37,904 bases of DNA, from the NCBI GenBank assembly GCA_028288305.1, contig JAQBOA010000067.1, positions 1-37,904 on the forward strand, read 5' to 3'. Position 1 is the stretch's first letter, and each line of letters starts with the position of its first letter. The position numbers were made by a program, and so were the translations under genes. This DNA is from Mucilaginibacter sp. Its GTDB lineage: Bacteria; Bacteroidota; Bacteroidia; Sphingobacteriales; Sphingobacteriaceae. This document shows positions 14,836-25,061 of the stretch, piece by piece. The notes beneath the pieces were generated by a model. That model did not search any database. It had not been told where the DNA came from and worked only from the letters and a program-made list of their open reading frames with translations.

Positions 14836-15660
14836 ATGTTCTCAACCATAGCAGATGCATTAACATCATTAAAGGTACTATTTAATATGAGCTCGCGGTA
14901 TTTAATGTTTGCCGGCTCATTTTACTTATTCTTTTATGTGTGGAAAAATAAAAAATACTGGTATGCAAAAATTCAGCAGCGCTATCCCGAAAAAAAGCAT
15001 GTCATTCGCGAAATAATTAATTCTTTTATCACAATAATGATATTTGGTGTTGTTATTATGCTGGTGAAATGGGCAAGTAAAAGCGGGTTAACACTGGTTT
15101 ATGAGCCAATTAACAAACATGGTTATGCGTATTATTTTTTCAGTATAATACTGATGATTTTTATGCACGATACCTATTTTTACTGGACCCACCGCTTTAT
15201 GCACTGGAAACCGCTTTTTAAATGGGTACATAAAACACATCACTTATCAACTAATCCAACTCCTTTTGCCGCCTATGCTTTTCATCCTGTTGAGGCGTTG
15301 GTTGAGATCGGTATAATCCCCCTTATTGTTTTTACAATTCCTTATCACAGTTCTGCAATAACCGTTTTTTCGCTTTATGCGCTTCTTTTAAATGTCACCG
15401 GGCATCTCGGTTATGAACTTTTTCCGAAAGGATTTGCAAGTCATAAAATATTTAGATGGCATAATACTTCAACTCACCACAACATGCACCACCGGTTGGT
15501 TAAATGTAATTATGGTTTATATTTTAACTTTTGGGATAGGATAATGAAAACCAATCATCCTCATTACGAAAAAAGTTTTAATGAGATAGTTGCGATCCGT
15601 GAGCAGGCAGAAATAAACAGTGCTTCAAATAAAGCCAATGCAACCAAATTGACTATATAA
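14836..15660 (+). CDS. Sterol desaturase/fatty acid hydroxylase family membrane enzyme
   Basis: A 274-residue integral membrane protein with the di-iron histidine clusters of the family: H111-x7-H119-x3-H123 (HDTYFYWTHRFMH), H132-x2-HH135-136 (HKTHH), H150 (AFHPVEA) and a final WHNTSTHHNMHH cluster. Hydrophobic segments flank the first two clusters. Relatives hydroxylate or desaturate fatty acids, sterols or carotenoids using iron and oxygen; the substrate here is not clear. It stands alone between two repeat- or strand-defined borders. Confidence 0.9.
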   Translation: MFSTIADALTSLKVLFNMSSRYLMFAGSFYLFFYVWKNKKYWYAKIQQRYPEKKHVIREIINSFITIMIFGVVIMLVKWASKSGLTLVYEPINKHGYAYYFFSIILMIFMHDTYFYWTHRFMHWKPLFKWVHKTHHLSTNPTPFAAYAFHPVEALVEIGIIPLIVFTIPYHSSAITVFSLYALLLNVTGHLGYELFPKGFASHKIFRWHNTSTHHNMHHRLVKCNYGLYFNFWDRIMKTNHPHYEKSFNEIVAIREQAEINSASNKANATKLTI

Positions 15661-15699
15661 AAGAAATAATGTCATTTCCTTTGGTCTATAACCAATCAC

Positions 15700-18201
15700 T
15701 TACTTAGCATCATTTATTGCTTTGATTGCATCATCAGCGGCTTTTACCGAAGCCTCGTCGTTTAATTTGGTACGCTGGGTTTTTATATCAGTTAATAAAC
15801 CATCAACAAAAGGTGCTACACCAAATTGCTTATATTTTATAGCAAGGTCTTTAAGTAAGTTAATGCCCTGTTGTGCATATTCTGGCTTATCTACATGGCC
15901 TGTCATTGCTCCAAAATTTCTTATCAGGTTAAATTTGCCTTGTACGTCGGCATCTTTAAATGCTTTAATCACATAAGGCCATTGTTCGCTGTTGCCGCTT
16001 GTTGAATAAACTGCAAAAAGGCCTTGGGTAAGCGCTCCTTTATTATCTTTTTCAAAACCTTTTGCCAGCGTTAAAGCCTGGGCAGGATCTAACAGGCTTA
16101 TTGCAGTTAATGCAGCGCCCTGCACAGCATACGACTGGCTGTTTAAGGCCTGTTTAAATATATCCATATTGCCAGATGCTTTTAGTTTACCCAAAGCAGT
16201 TATTGCTGCGGCCCGTACCAAAGTATTCTCATCAGTTTGTGCCAGGGATGTTAATACCGGCAATGCAGCGTTATGAATATTATCATCGCTCATATGTAAT
16301 GCCTTTATGGCCTTAATACGTAAACCGTAATATTTGTCTTTCAAAGCGGCAATCAATACTTTTTGAGCGCCTTTATCTGATTGATGCCCAGCTGCCTCAT
16401 TAATTGCCTCAAAACGGTCAAGATATAGCGGGGCGTTAAAATATTGGAAATAAAACTCTTCAGGAGATTTGTTATCAGTTTTCTGAGATAGCAAAACTTT
16501 GTCGCCATCAACATTCACCAGGTCAGGTTTTGAGGCTGACTGGAAAGTTAAAGTATCGGCTTTATCATTCATCCACACTTTATGGCGTTCTTTTTTGCCA
16601 CCTGCATAAACATCAATAGCCATTGGCAGTTTAAATGTTTGCCCGTCCTGGCTTTGCTGCAGATAAACTGTTTCGGTTTTTGCCGCATCATCCCATTTAT
16701 AACTGATATTTAATACAGGATTCCCGGCACCATAATACCACTGATTAAAATACCAATTTAAATCAAGGCCACTGGCCTCTTCAAGTGCTAAACGTAATTG
16801 CTGGGCTTCGCCATTTTTAAAAGCATTGGTTTTTAAATAAATATTTAAGCCCTTAAAAAATGCAGCATCACCTAAATAATTGCGCAGCATATTTAAAATA
16901 CGCCCGCCCTTTTGATAGGTTACAACATCAAATACATCTTCCTTATTAATATAGTGAAAACGCACAAGGTCTTTCGTTTTGGCATCGGGGGTGCCCAAAT
17001 AATTTTGCAGTGCAGTGAAACTATGGGCATCAGCCTCATCTTTACCATACTTATGTTCGGCCCACAGCATTTCACTAAAATCAGCAAACGACTCATTTAC
17101 GGTAAGATTGCTCCAGCTTTCGCAGGTTACCAAATCGCCAAACCATTGATGAAATAATTCGTGCGCAATTGTACTCCGGCCTGCATCATAATTAGCATCA
17201 AGTAGTTCACGCGGAGTTTCCTGTACATATTCGCCATGCAAAGTAGCGGTTGTGTTTTCCATAGCCCCGCTTACGTAATCGCGAACTACAATTTGCGAGT
17301 ATTTATTCCATGGATAGTCGACTCCCAATGTTTTTGAATAAAACTCAATTAACTCAGGCGTCATGCCAAATATTTGTTTAGCATAAGGTGCATATTTTGG
17401 CTCCAGGTAATAACTTACCTCTTTATCGCGCCATTTATCTTTGTAGATTTTAAAATCGCCAACAGCCATCATAAACAGGTAAGGTGAGTGCGGCAGTTCC
17501 ATTTTCCAGGTATCAGTACGGGTGCCGTCGCTATTGTTTTTTTGTGAAGCCAGACGGCCATTTGATAAGGTTACATACTTTGCCGGAACGGTCATGCTGA
17601 TCTCGTCAGTAGTTTTTTGCTCAGGCTTATCAATTGTTGGAAACCATGCCGATGAGCCTTCTGTTTCACCCTGTGTCCAAATTTGTGTCGGCTTATCCTT
17701 TTCAGTGCCATCCGGATTTATAAAATATAAACCTTTTGCATCGTTAATAGCTGCACTTCCTTTAATATGCAGTTCGTTTGGCTTAGCTGTATAATCAATA
17801 TATATCGTGTAGCTTTCATTATTATGATAAACTTTATCAAGCTGAATAGCTACAGTAAGGCTATCATCGTACTTAAATTTCAATGGTATATTTTTACCAT
17901 TTTTTACAATCGAGATGTTTTTAAGGTCCATGCCCTTTGCATCAAGTCTTAATGTATCAGTTGGGTAGAAATGCGGTTTCAAAGTAACCCACTCTTTGCC
18001 ATACATATAGCGTTTTTTGTAATCAAAACGCACATCCAGTTTGGTATTCACCAGGTCGTTGATCTTTGGAGGCGTTGCGCGATAGATTTTTAGCAGCGGG
18101 TCATCAGCCTTTGCCGGATCCTGCGCATAAGATGAAGGTATTGCCAGGCTTGTAACAATACAGGTGAAGATTAATGACCGAATCTTTTTAACTTTTATCA
18201 T
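15700..18201 (-). CDS. Exported M1-family metallo-aminopeptidase
   Basis: An 833-residue zinc aminopeptidase. A signal peptide (about 1-26, ending SYAQ) precedes the N-terminal beta domain, the exopeptidase motif GAMEN (312-316) and the zinc site H347-E348-x2-H351 with E370 (HELFH, NESFADF). A second beta domain (about 500-570) and a helical HEAT-like tail (about 580-830) follow, as in large M1 enzymes. It likely trims peptides from their N-termini in the periplasm for nutrition. It starts eight bases after the amidohydrolase gene ends, so the two form an operon. Confidence 0.95.
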   Translation of the reverse strand: MIKVKKIRSLIFTCIVTSLAIPSSYAQDPAKADDPLLKIYRATPPKINDLVNTKLDVRFDYKKRYMYGKEWVTLKPHFYPTDTLRLDAKGMDLKNISIVKNGKNIPLKFKYDDSLTVAIQLDKVYHNNESYTIYIDYTAKPNELHIKGSAAINDAKGLYFINPDGTEKDKPTQIWTQGETEGSSAWFPTIDKPEQKTTDEISMTVPAKYVTLSNGRLASQKNNSDGTRTDTWKMELPHSPYLFMMAVGDFKIYKDKWRDKEVSYYLEPKYAPYAKQIFGMTPELIEFYSKTLGVDYPWNKYSQIVVRDYVSGAMENTTATLHGEYVQETPRELLDANYDAGRSTIAHELFHQWFGDLVTCESWSNLTVNESFADFSEMLWAEHKYGKDEADAHSFTALQNYLGTPDAKTKDLVRFHYINKEDVFDVVTYQKGGRILNMLRNYLGDAAFFKGLNIYLKTNAFKNGEAQQLRLALEEASGLDLNWYFNQWYYGAGNPVLNISYKWDDAAKTETVYLQQSQDGQTFKLPMAIDVYAGGKKERHKVWMNDKADTLTFQSASKPDLVNVDGDKVLLSQKTDNKSPEEFYFQYFNAPLYLDRFEAINEAAGHQSDKGAQKVLIAALKDKYYGLRIKAIKALHMSDDNIHNAALPVLTSLAQTDENTLVRAAAITALGKLKASGNMDIFKQALNSQSYAVQGAALTAISLLDPAQALTLAKGFEKDNKGALTQGLFAVYSTSGNSEQWPYVIKAFKDADVQGKFNLIRNFGAMTGHVDKPEYAQQGINLLKDLAIKYKQFGVAPFVDGLLTDIKTQRTKLNDEASVKAADDAIKAINDAK

Positions 18202-18209
18202 ATGCTTAT

Positions 18210-19487
18210 TTACTTATAGATTTTTCCTTCTTTCATTACAAAGGATACATTTTTCATTGTTTTAATATCATCAAGGGGATTGCCATCAACAGCTATAATA
18301 TCAGCAAATTTACCTTTGCTAATATCTCCTGTTTTATCAGAAATACCAAGCAAATCTGCAGCATTGACGGTTGCCGATTTTATGGCTTCCATTGGCGGCA
18401 TACCAGCCTCAACCATGTATTGAAACTCTAAATAGTTTTTGCCGTGAGCATACACACCCGCATCGGTCCCAAAGGCGATTTTAACTCTCGCTTTATAGGC
18501 TTTTGCAAAAGTTTGATGCATCCTTGTTCCTACTTCAATGGCTTTCCTTGCTATTACGGGAGGAAAATAGCCCGCTATTTTCGCTGAATCAGAAACAGAT
18601 TGACCTGCAATAATGGTGGGAACTAAATAGGTGCCATATTTTTTTGCCAGTTCCATGTCTTCTTCATTCATAAAAGTACCGTGTTCTATTGAATTTACAC
18701 CACCAAGAATAGCCCTTCGGATACCTTCGGCACCGTGTGCATGACAGGCTACCCGCAAACCATAATCTTTAGCTGTTTCAACTACCGCTTTTATTTCATC
18801 AATGGTAAATTCCGCGCCAGAACTATTTTCACTCAAATCCAGCACGCCACCCGTTGAGGCGATCTTAATAACATCAGAACCACGTTTAAATTGCAGCCGC
18901 ACTGCCTTAATCAGTTCATCTTTGCCATCGGCAACGCCGTCATCCGGGCCCATTTTATGATTGAAAGCATCGTCCCTAAAACCAACGGAATTGTCCATAT
19001 GACCTCCGCTTGCTGAAATAGCCCTGCCGGCAGTGATTATCCGCGGCCCATCAACCAATCCTTTTTGTACCGCTTTACGCAAACTAATATTTACACCACT
19101 TCCCCCAAGGTCACGAACGGTGGTAAATCCTGCCATTAAGGTTCTTTTTGCATAAACAGCCGCGTTGTAAGCAATGTCAGCATCAGTTAAAGTAAAAGCT
19201 TCTAAAGTAGTGTTTTTACTGAACTGTGATTCCAGGTGTACATGACAGTCGATAAGGCCGGGCATAACTGTTTTATCTTTCAGCAAGACCAGTTTATCCC
19301 CCGTACCACCTGTTATGTACCCTTTTTGAATATCAGTGATCACATTGCCATCGACAATTAAAGTAACTTCTGTTTGTTCTTTATTTGAAATGCCGTCGAT
19401 AAGCTTGCCGCATTGAATATATGTTTTTTGAGCAAATGCCGTGGAAGTAATACAAAGAAGAAAAATAAAGCAGAGTTTCTGTTTCAT
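18210..19487 (-). CDS. Exported amidohydrolase (imidazolonepropionase/prolidase-like)
   Basis: From the ATG at 19487 the protein has 425 residues with a clear signal peptide (MKQKLCFIFLLCITSTAFA). Amidohydrolase landmarks follow: PGLIDCHVHLES (HxH), VIKIASTGGVLDL (the lysine position that bridges metals), CHAHGAEGIRRAI, SIEHGTF and FGTDAGVYAHG (Asp). Relatives in COG1228 cleave Xaa-Pro or other blocked dipeptides. A start at 19517 would bury the signal peptide and is rejected. Being co-transcribed with an M1 aminopeptidase supports a role in extracellular peptide breakdown; the precise substrate is inference. Confidence 0.9.
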   Translation of the reverse strand: MKQKLCFIFLLCITSTAFAQKTYIQCGKLIDGISNKEQTEVTLIVDGNVITDIQKGYITGGTGDKLVLLKDKTVMPGLIDCHVHLESQFSKNTTLEAFTLTDADIAYNAAVYAKRTLMAGFTTVRDLGGSGVNISLRKAVQKGLVDGPRIITAGRAISASGGHMDNSVGFRDDAFNHKMGPDDGVADGKDELIKAVRLQFKRGSDVIKIASTGGVLDLSENSSGAEFTIDEIKAVVETAKDYGLRVACHAHGAEGIRRAILGGVNSIEHGTFMNEEDMELAKKYGTYLVPTIIAGQSVSDSAKIAGYFPPVIARKAIEVGTRMHQTFAKAYKARVKIAFGTDAGVYAHGKNYLEFQYMVEAGMPPMEAIKSATVNAADLLGISDKTGDISKGKFADIIAVDGNPLDDIKTMKNVSFVMKEGKIYK

Positions 19488-19604
19488 ATAAGGTTGTTTG
19501 GGAGCTTTTAATCTCAAACTAAATTATGAAGTTTTTTATGGATAATGCTATGACTAAAAATAAACTTGAATTGTTACAGAAGTCAGCTTCAAATTTTATA
19601 TAAT

Positions 19605-19620
19605 CGCTTATTTATAAGCG
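19605..19620. promoter_or_regulatory. Palindrome in the divergent amidohydrolase/permease gap
   Basis: CGCTTAT-TT-ATAAGCG is a perfect 7-bp palindrome 118 bases upstream of the amidohydrolase start and 143 before the permease. It could be an operator or a small hairpin. Nothing else stands out in the 275-base gap, and no consensus promoter was found. Confidence 0.3.
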
Positions 19621-19762
19621 AACACCCAATGTATCAATACCGTACATGGCCTATTAAGAGGGAGTTGGGTAATTTGCTGATAATTAATAGTTTATCTATT
19701 TGGCATTTTTTTGGGACAATAAACAGATAACAGATTACTAATTCCGCCTTAACTTTTTTATT

Positions 19763-22135
19763 ATGATCAGAAATTACTTAAAAACAGCTTTGCGTAATTT
19801 ATGGAAGAACAAATCTTTTTCCGCTATTAATATTCTGGGGTTAGCTTTAGGGCTTGCCTGTAGTTTACTAATCCTGTTATGGGTTCAGAATGAAAAGGAC
19901 ATGGACGCTTTTCATGCCAATGATAAACAGCTCTATACAATTTATGAGCGGGCCTACTTCGATAAAAAAGTAGAAGGTGGTTATGGCACCCAGGCCATAT
20001 TGGCTGATGAACTAAAAAAAGTAATTCCCGACGTGCAGTATGCAACCGGTTTCGCATGGAACCAAGACCATACCTTTCAGGTTGGTGATAAGGTTTTAAA
20101 GTTAAACGGTACGTATGCGGGTGCCGATTATTTTAAAATGTTTAGTTATCCCTTATTGCGGGGCAAAGCTGAATCTGCTTTAAATTCACCAGTAAGTATT
20201 GCCATTTCTAAGAAAATGGCTCAAAACTTGTTCGGCAGTCCTGAACTGGCAATAGGCAAAACGATTAAGTATGAGAATAAGAAAAATTTCACGGTTTCGG
20301 CAGTATTTGATAATCTTGGTGCTAACTCGTCTGTAAAATTTGACTTCTTAATTAACTGGGACACTTTCCTGGATGAAAACGGCTGGGCGAAGAGCTGGGG
20401 AAACATCGGCCCGTTAACTTACATCATGCTCACCAAGAATGCTAATCCGCTAAAAGTAGAAAATAAGCTTACTCATTTCCTGGATAATTATAATAAGAAT
20501 CAGAAAAAAGGCACTTTTACAGTTGAAACGGACATGCAGCGATATAGTGAAGGCTATTTGCATGGTAACTTTACAAGCGGCATGATAGATGGCGGAAGGA
20601 TTGGTTATGTGCATTTATTTAGCATCGTGGCGCTCTTTATCCTGTTGATCGCCTGTATCAATTTTATGAACCTTACAACGGCGCGTTCAATCCATAGAGC
20701 ACGTGAAATTGGGGTGCGTAAGGTAATTGGTGCGGTACGTTCGGTTCTGATCAGGCAATTTATTGGTGAATCTTTGTTCCTGACTTGCCTGTCTGTTGTG
20801 ATCGCTCTTCTACTGGTAGTGCTCTTTTTGCCTCTGTTCAACACCATCACCAACAAACAAATCGAATTGCCTTTTAATCTTGCTTCATTTTGGCTTAAGT
20901 TAGGAGTAATTACCATTATTACCGGATTTATTTCCGGCAGCTACCCGGCTATTTTCCTTTCTTCTTTCAAACCAGTTAAAGTATTAAAGGGAAGTTTTAA
21001 GCAGGGTTCAGGCGCGGCAATTTTTCGTAAAGGGCTGGTGGTGTTTCAGTTTGTACTTTCTGTTGTGCTAATCATTTGTACCATCATTGTATCACGACAG
21101 GTGAGTTTTATACAGGATCAGAATTTGGGTTATGACCGCGAAAACCTGGTTTATATTCCATTGGAGGGCGATTTGCCTGGTAAATATGAGATATTTAAAA
21201 ATGAAGCATTAAAAATGCCGGGGATACAAACGGTTACCAATATGTCAGACAATCCTACAAACATCGAAAATGGTACAGGTGGCGTTGATTGGGACGGCAA
21301 AGATCCCAGTTTAATGGTTCAATTTACACAGGCCTCCGTCGGGTATGATTTTGTACGGACGATGAAACTTAAAATATTGTACGGACGTGACTATTCCCGT
21401 GATTTTGCTGCAGATACCGCGGGTTACATCCTTAATGAAGCTGCCGTAAAACGAATAGGGTACACCAACCCCGTCGGCAGGCGTTTAACCTTCTGGGGCA
21501 AAAAAGGTACGATCACTGGAGTATTAAAGGACTTTCATTTTAATTCGCTTCAAGAAGAGATAAAGCCATTAGTGATAAGACTTTATGAAAAAACAACCTA
21601 TGGAAACGTATTAGTGAGAACGCAACCCGGCAAAACAAAACAGGCAATAGCCAGCTTGGAAACACTTTGCAAACAACTGAACCCTAATTTCCAGTTCACT
21701 TATCATTTTTCTGATGAAGAATATCAAAAATTGTATAATAATGAACAGGTTATCAGTAAACTCTCAAATGTATTTGCATCTCTGGCTATCATCATATCTT
21801 GCCTCGGTTTGCTGGGCCTTGCTATTTTTACCGCCGAACAGCGCGTAAAAGAAATTGGAATACGCAAAGTGCTTGGTGCAGGCGTTGGTTCTTTATTCGC
21901 GCTGCTTTCATCCGAATTCCTGATTCTGGTGGGTATCGCCTTGCTGATTGCTTCGCCGCTGGCATGGCTGGCAATGGATAATTGGCTGCAACATTATGTT
22001 TACCATACCAAAATTGAATGGTGGATATTTATCATGTCCGGTTTAGTTGCAATAGCTATTACATTGGTGACCATCAGTTTCCAAACCCTAAAAGCAGCCT
22101 TGGTAAACCCGATTAACAGTTTGAGAAGCGAGTAA
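19763..22135 (+). CDS. MacB/FtsX-type ABC transporter permease (paralogue 1)
   Basis: A 790-residue double-length permease. A first helix (about 21-41, in NILGLALGLACSLLILLWVQN) is followed by a MacB periplasmic domain (about 45-280), a first FtsX unit with helices near 285-305, 340-365 and 375-400, a second helix-plus-periplasmic unit from about 425, and a last FtsX unit (about 675-785) containing FTAEQRVKEIGIRKVLGAG. Bacteroidota have many such permeases working with MacB-like ATPases in export or envelope stress; no ATPase gene is adjacent. The next gene is a close paralogue of identical length. Confidence 0.93.
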   Translation: MIRNYLKTALRNLWKNKSFSAINILGLALGLACSLLILLWVQNEKDMDAFHANDKQLYTIYERAYFDKKVEGGYGTQAILADELKKVIPDVQYATGFAWNQDHTFQVGDKVLKLNGTYAGADYFKMFSYPLLRGKAESALNSPVSIAISKKMAQNLFGSPELAIGKTIKYENKKNFTVSAVFDNLGANSSVKFDFLINWDTFLDENGWAKSWGNIGPLTYIMLTKNANPLKVENKLTHFLDNYNKNQKKGTFTVETDMQRYSEGYLHGNFTSGMIDGGRIGYVHLFSIVALFILLIACINFMNLTTARSIHRAREIGVRKVIGAVRSVLIRQFIGESLFLTCLSVVIALLLVVLFLPLFNTITNKQIELPFNLASFWLKLGVITIITGFISGSYPAIFLSSFKPVKVLKGSFKQGSGAAIFRKGLVVFQFVLSVVLIICTIIVSRQVSFIQDQNLGYDRENLVYIPLEGDLPGKYEIFKNEALKMPGIQTVTNMSDNPTNIENGTGGVDWDGKDPSLMVQFTQASVGYDFVRTMKLKILYGRDYSRDFAADTAGYILNEAAVKRIGYTNPVGRRLTFWGKKGTITGVLKDFHFNSLQEEIKPLVIRLYEKTTYGNVLVRTQPGKTKQAIASLETLCKQLNPNFQFTYHFSDEEYQKLYNNEQVISKLSNVFASLAIIISCLGLLGLAIFTAEQRVKEIGIRKVLGAGVGSLFALLSSEFLILVGIALLIASPLAWLAMDNWLQHYVYHTKIEWWIFIMSGLVAIAITLVTISFQTLKAALVNPINSLRSE

Positions 22136-22139
22136 CATA

Positions 22140-22206
22140 GTCATTAGTCATCGGTCACTGTACTTTCGACTGATAACTAATGACAATTGACTAATGACAC
22201 AATGAC
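22140..22206. repeat. Heptad hairpin between the two permease genes
   Basis: Left units gtcatta, gtcatcg and gtcactg (22140-22160) face right units taatgac, aattgac, taatgac plus an 8-base acaatgac (22178-22206) across a 17-base loop. It starts four bases after one stop codon and ends eight bases before the next start. The unit gtcatta is shared with the repeat upstream of nth. Confidence 0.85.
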
Positions 22207-22214
22207 CAAATAAA

Positions 22215-24587
22215 ATGATAAAAAACTATTTAAAAGTAGCCTGGAGAAACTTGGTAAGGAACAAGGCACATACGTTTATAAATATGGCAGGCCTTTCTGT
22301 TGGCCTTGCCTGCAGCTTGCTAATATTGCTATGGGTGCAAAATGAACTTGATATGGACTCATTTCATAAAAATGGCAAGAATTTATACCAGGTTTATGAG
22401 CGCCAGTATTACGACAATAAAGTTACAGGGCAATATTATACACCAGGCTTACTGGCTGCCGAATTGAAGCGGCAAATCCCCGAAGTATCGTATGCTGTAA
22501 GCGCCGATTTTAACGAATTGTATACCTTTAAGATTGGCGACAAAATACTAAAGATGGAGGGGGGATCTGCTGATTCTGATTTTTTTAAAATGTTCAGCTA
22601 CCATTTATTACAAGGCAATGCACAAAGCGCGTTGAACAACCCTTCGGCTATAGCCATATCGAAAAAAATGGCAATAGCTTTCTTCGGAAGCCCACAGCAG
22701 GCGATGGGTAAAACCATCAGGTCAAATAATCAAAAGAACTTTACAGTTACTTCTGTATTTGATAATGTGAGAACAAATTCTTCTCTAAAATTTGATTTTC
22801 TCATTAATTGGTATTCTTATTTGCAAGATAATGAGTGGGCCAAAGATTGGGGCAATAACACACCCTTAACCTACGTCCAATTGCGCGCAGATGCCAATCC
22901 CGGTTTGGTAGATAGTAAGATTACTAATCTTCTGCTAAATCTTGATAAGTCTGAGAAAAAAGGAACTTTTACCGAGGAACTGGGCTTACAGCGGTTTGAT
23001 CAGGTTTATCTTCACAGTAATTTAAACGATGGGAAAATTAACGGCGGAAGGATTGAATATGTACACTTATTCAGCATTGTCGCTGTTTTTATCCTACTAA
23101 TTGCTTGTATTAATTTCATGAACCTTACCACTGCCCGTTCAGTAAAAAGAGCAAAAGAAATAGGTGTCAGAAAGGTCGTTGGCGCTGTGCGCAGTGTGCT
23201 GATCAAACAGTTTATCAGCGAATCTTTATTGCTTACTTCCATAGCGGTAATTGTTTCATTGTTTATGCTTGTTGCTTTACTGCCCTTCTTTAATCAAATT
23301 ACTCAAAAACAAATTGAACTGCCATTTGATCAGCCGTTATTCTGGTTTAAATTGCTGTTAATCACACTAATCACCGGTATTATTTCAGGGAGTTACCCGG
23401 CTTTGTTCCTGTCTTCATTTAATCCTGTTAAAGTGCTGAAAGGAACCATGAAGCTTAATTCCGGTACAACCCTGTTCCGCAAAGGACTGGTTGTATTCCA
23501 ATTTGTTCTTTCAGTGGTATTGATAATTAGCACTATTATCGTTTCGCGGCAGGTAAACTACATCCAATCCATTAACCTGGGTTATGATAGAGAAAGCCTG
23601 GTTTATGTCCCAATAGAAGGAAATCTGGTTCAAAACTACGAGGTATTTAAAAACGAAGCACTTAAAATGCATGGTATCCGGTCAATGTCCCGAAGTTCCA
23701 GCCCGCTTACTAATATAACGCAATCAACTGTTGGCGTTCAGTGGAATGGTAAGGATCCTAACACCACTGTGTCATTCGCTAATTCAGCAGTTGGATATGA
23801 TTTTATCAGCACCTTGAAATTAAAAATGGTTGCAGGCAGGGACTTTTCTAAAGATTTTATTAGCGACTCGGTTGGTTACATCCTTAACGAGACCGCCTTA
23901 AAAAGAACAGGATATACAGATCCGATAGGAAAACCCTTTACAATGTGGGGGAATAAAGGGAAAATCATTGGCATTGTGAAGGATTTCCATATTAATTCAG
24001 TGCATGAACAAATTAAACCATTGGTACTTCAATATGGAGAAAAATGGGCTGGTGGTAATATACTTGTGAGAACAATGCCCGGAAAAACTAAAGAGGCATT
24101 ATCAAGCCTTGAAACAGTATACAAACAATTGAATCCCAATTTCCAATTCACTTATACCTTTTCGGACGATGAATATAATAAATTGTATAACAATGAACAG
24201 GTTGTAAGCAAGCTTTCCAATTCATTTGCTTTCCTGGCCATTTTTATTTCATGCCTCGGTTTATTAGGTCTTGCAATGTTTACTGCCGAACAACGCTTAA
24301 AAGAGATTGGCATCCGCAAAGTTTTAGGTGCAAGTGTAACATCCCTATTTGCTTTATTATCGTCTGAATTTTTGTTGCTGGTGTTAATTGCCCTCTTAAT
24401 CGCTTCGCCAATAGCCTGGTATGCCATGAACGACTGGCTACGGACTTTTGCCTACCATGCTCCGGTTGAATGGTGGATGTTTGCCATTTCGGGAGGGTTA
24501 ATCATATTAATAACTTTAGCAACCATAAGTTTTCAGGCAATTAAAGCTGCTCTGGTTAACCCGATAAAAAGTTTGCGAAGCGAATGA
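22215..24587 (+). CDS. MacB/FtsX-type ABC transporter permease (paralogue 2)
   Basis: Also 790 residues and alignable end to end with the preceding permease, for example LRSE at both C-termini, the shared FMNLTTARS and SEFLLLV stretches, and EQRLKEIGIRKVLGAS in place of EQRVKEIGIRKVLGAG. The domain order is the same: MacB-PCD, FtsX, MacB-PCD, FtsX. Periplasmic parts have diverged most, suggesting an old tandem duplication with separate ligands or partners. The gap to paralogue 1 is filled by a heptad hairpin, so co-transcription is likely. A bidirectional terminator follows. Confidence 0.93.
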   Translation: MIKNYLKVAWRNLVRNKAHTFINMAGLSVGLACSLLILLWVQNELDMDSFHKNGKNLYQVYERQYYDNKVTGQYYTPGLLAAELKRQIPEVSYAVSADFNELYTFKIGDKILKMEGGSADSDFFKMFSYHLLQGNAQSALNNPSAIAISKKMAIAFFGSPQQAMGKTIRSNNQKNFTVTSVFDNVRTNSSLKFDFLINWYSYLQDNEWAKDWGNNTPLTYVQLRADANPGLVDSKITNLLLNLDKSEKKGTFTEELGLQRFDQVYLHSNLNDGKINGGRIEYVHLFSIVAVFILLIACINFMNLTTARSVKRAKEIGVRKVVGAVRSVLIKQFISESLLLTSIAVIVSLFMLVALLPFFNQITQKQIELPFDQPLFWFKLLLITLITGIISGSYPALFLSSFNPVKVLKGTMKLNSGTTLFRKGLVVFQFVLSVVLIISTIIVSRQVNYIQSINLGYDRESLVYVPIEGNLVQNYEVFKNEALKMHGIRSMSRSSSPLTNITQSTVGVQWNGKDPNTTVSFANSAVGYDFISTLKLKMVAGRDFSKDFISDSVGYILNETALKRTGYTDPIGKPFTMWGNKGKIIGIVKDFHINSVHEQIKPLVLQYGEKWAGGNILVRTMPGKTKEALSSLETVYKQLNPNFQFTYTFSDDEYNKLYNNEQVVSKLSNSFAFLAIFISCLGLLGLAMFTAEQRLKEIGIRKVLGASVTSLFALLSSEFLLLVLIALLIASPIAWYAMNDWLRTFAYHAPVEWWMFAISGGLIILITLATISFQAIKAALVNPIKSLRSE

Positions 24588-24601
24588 ATTGCCAAAAACA
24601 A

Positions 24602-24636
24602 AAAGCTGAAAAGAATTACTTATTCCTTTCAGCTTT
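24602..24636. terminator. Bidirectional terminator between convergent genes
   Basis: AAAGCTGAAA (24602-24611) and TTTCAGCTTT (24627-24636) form a 10-bp stem with a further short GAAT/ATTC pairing inside the loop. A/T tracts on both sides fit termination of both the permease and the bacilliredoxin genes. Confidence 0.75.
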
Positions 24637-24650
24637 CACCTGCCGCCAAA

Positions 24651-25061
24651 TTAGCAGTACTGCTCAAAAGCACCGATCAAATTATCAGCAATCATTTGTG
24701 CAGGGCGGCCTTCAATTTGATGGCGCTCAATAATGTGTACAAGTTTTCCATCTTTAAACAAAGCCATAGCCGGTGATGATGGAGGATAAGGCAGCATATA
24801 AGCACGTGCTTTATTAACTGCTTCCGTTTCCATACCAGCAAATACAGTTACCAGTTTGTCCGGATGTTTTTCATGCTGTGCTGCTATCCTCGCTGCCGGT
24901 CGTGCATTTGCAGCGGCGCAACCACAAACAGAATTTACCATTACAAACACTGTGCCTTCGCTTTCAATAGCTTCTGTCACAGCATCAGCATTCTTTAATT
25001 CTTCAAAGCCAACCCTGGTTAAATCTTCCCTCATGGGGGCAACTAAATATTCTGGATACAT
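24651..25061 (-). CDS. BrxA/BrxB-family bacilliredoxin
   Basis: A 136-residue thioredoxin-fold protein of the YphP/YqiW (DUF1094) family, with the CGC active site at residues 46-48 (NSVCGCAAANARPA) and the PSSPAMALF cis-Pro region. In Bacillus such proteins remove bacillithiol from proteins; which thiol serves in this organism is unknown, and Bacteroidota homologues are widespread. The frame is full length and ends in Cys. On the minus strand a -7 box TACTTTTG (25085-25092) matches TAnnTTTG about 25 bases before the start, without a clear -33 box. Confidence 0.93.
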   Translation of the reverse strand: MYPEYLVAPMREDLTRVGFEELKNADAVTEAIESEGTVFVMVNSVCGCAAANARPAARIAAQHEKHPDKLVTVFAGMETEAVNKARAYMLPYPPSSPAMALFKDGKLVHIIERHQIEGRPAQMIADNLIGAFEQYC

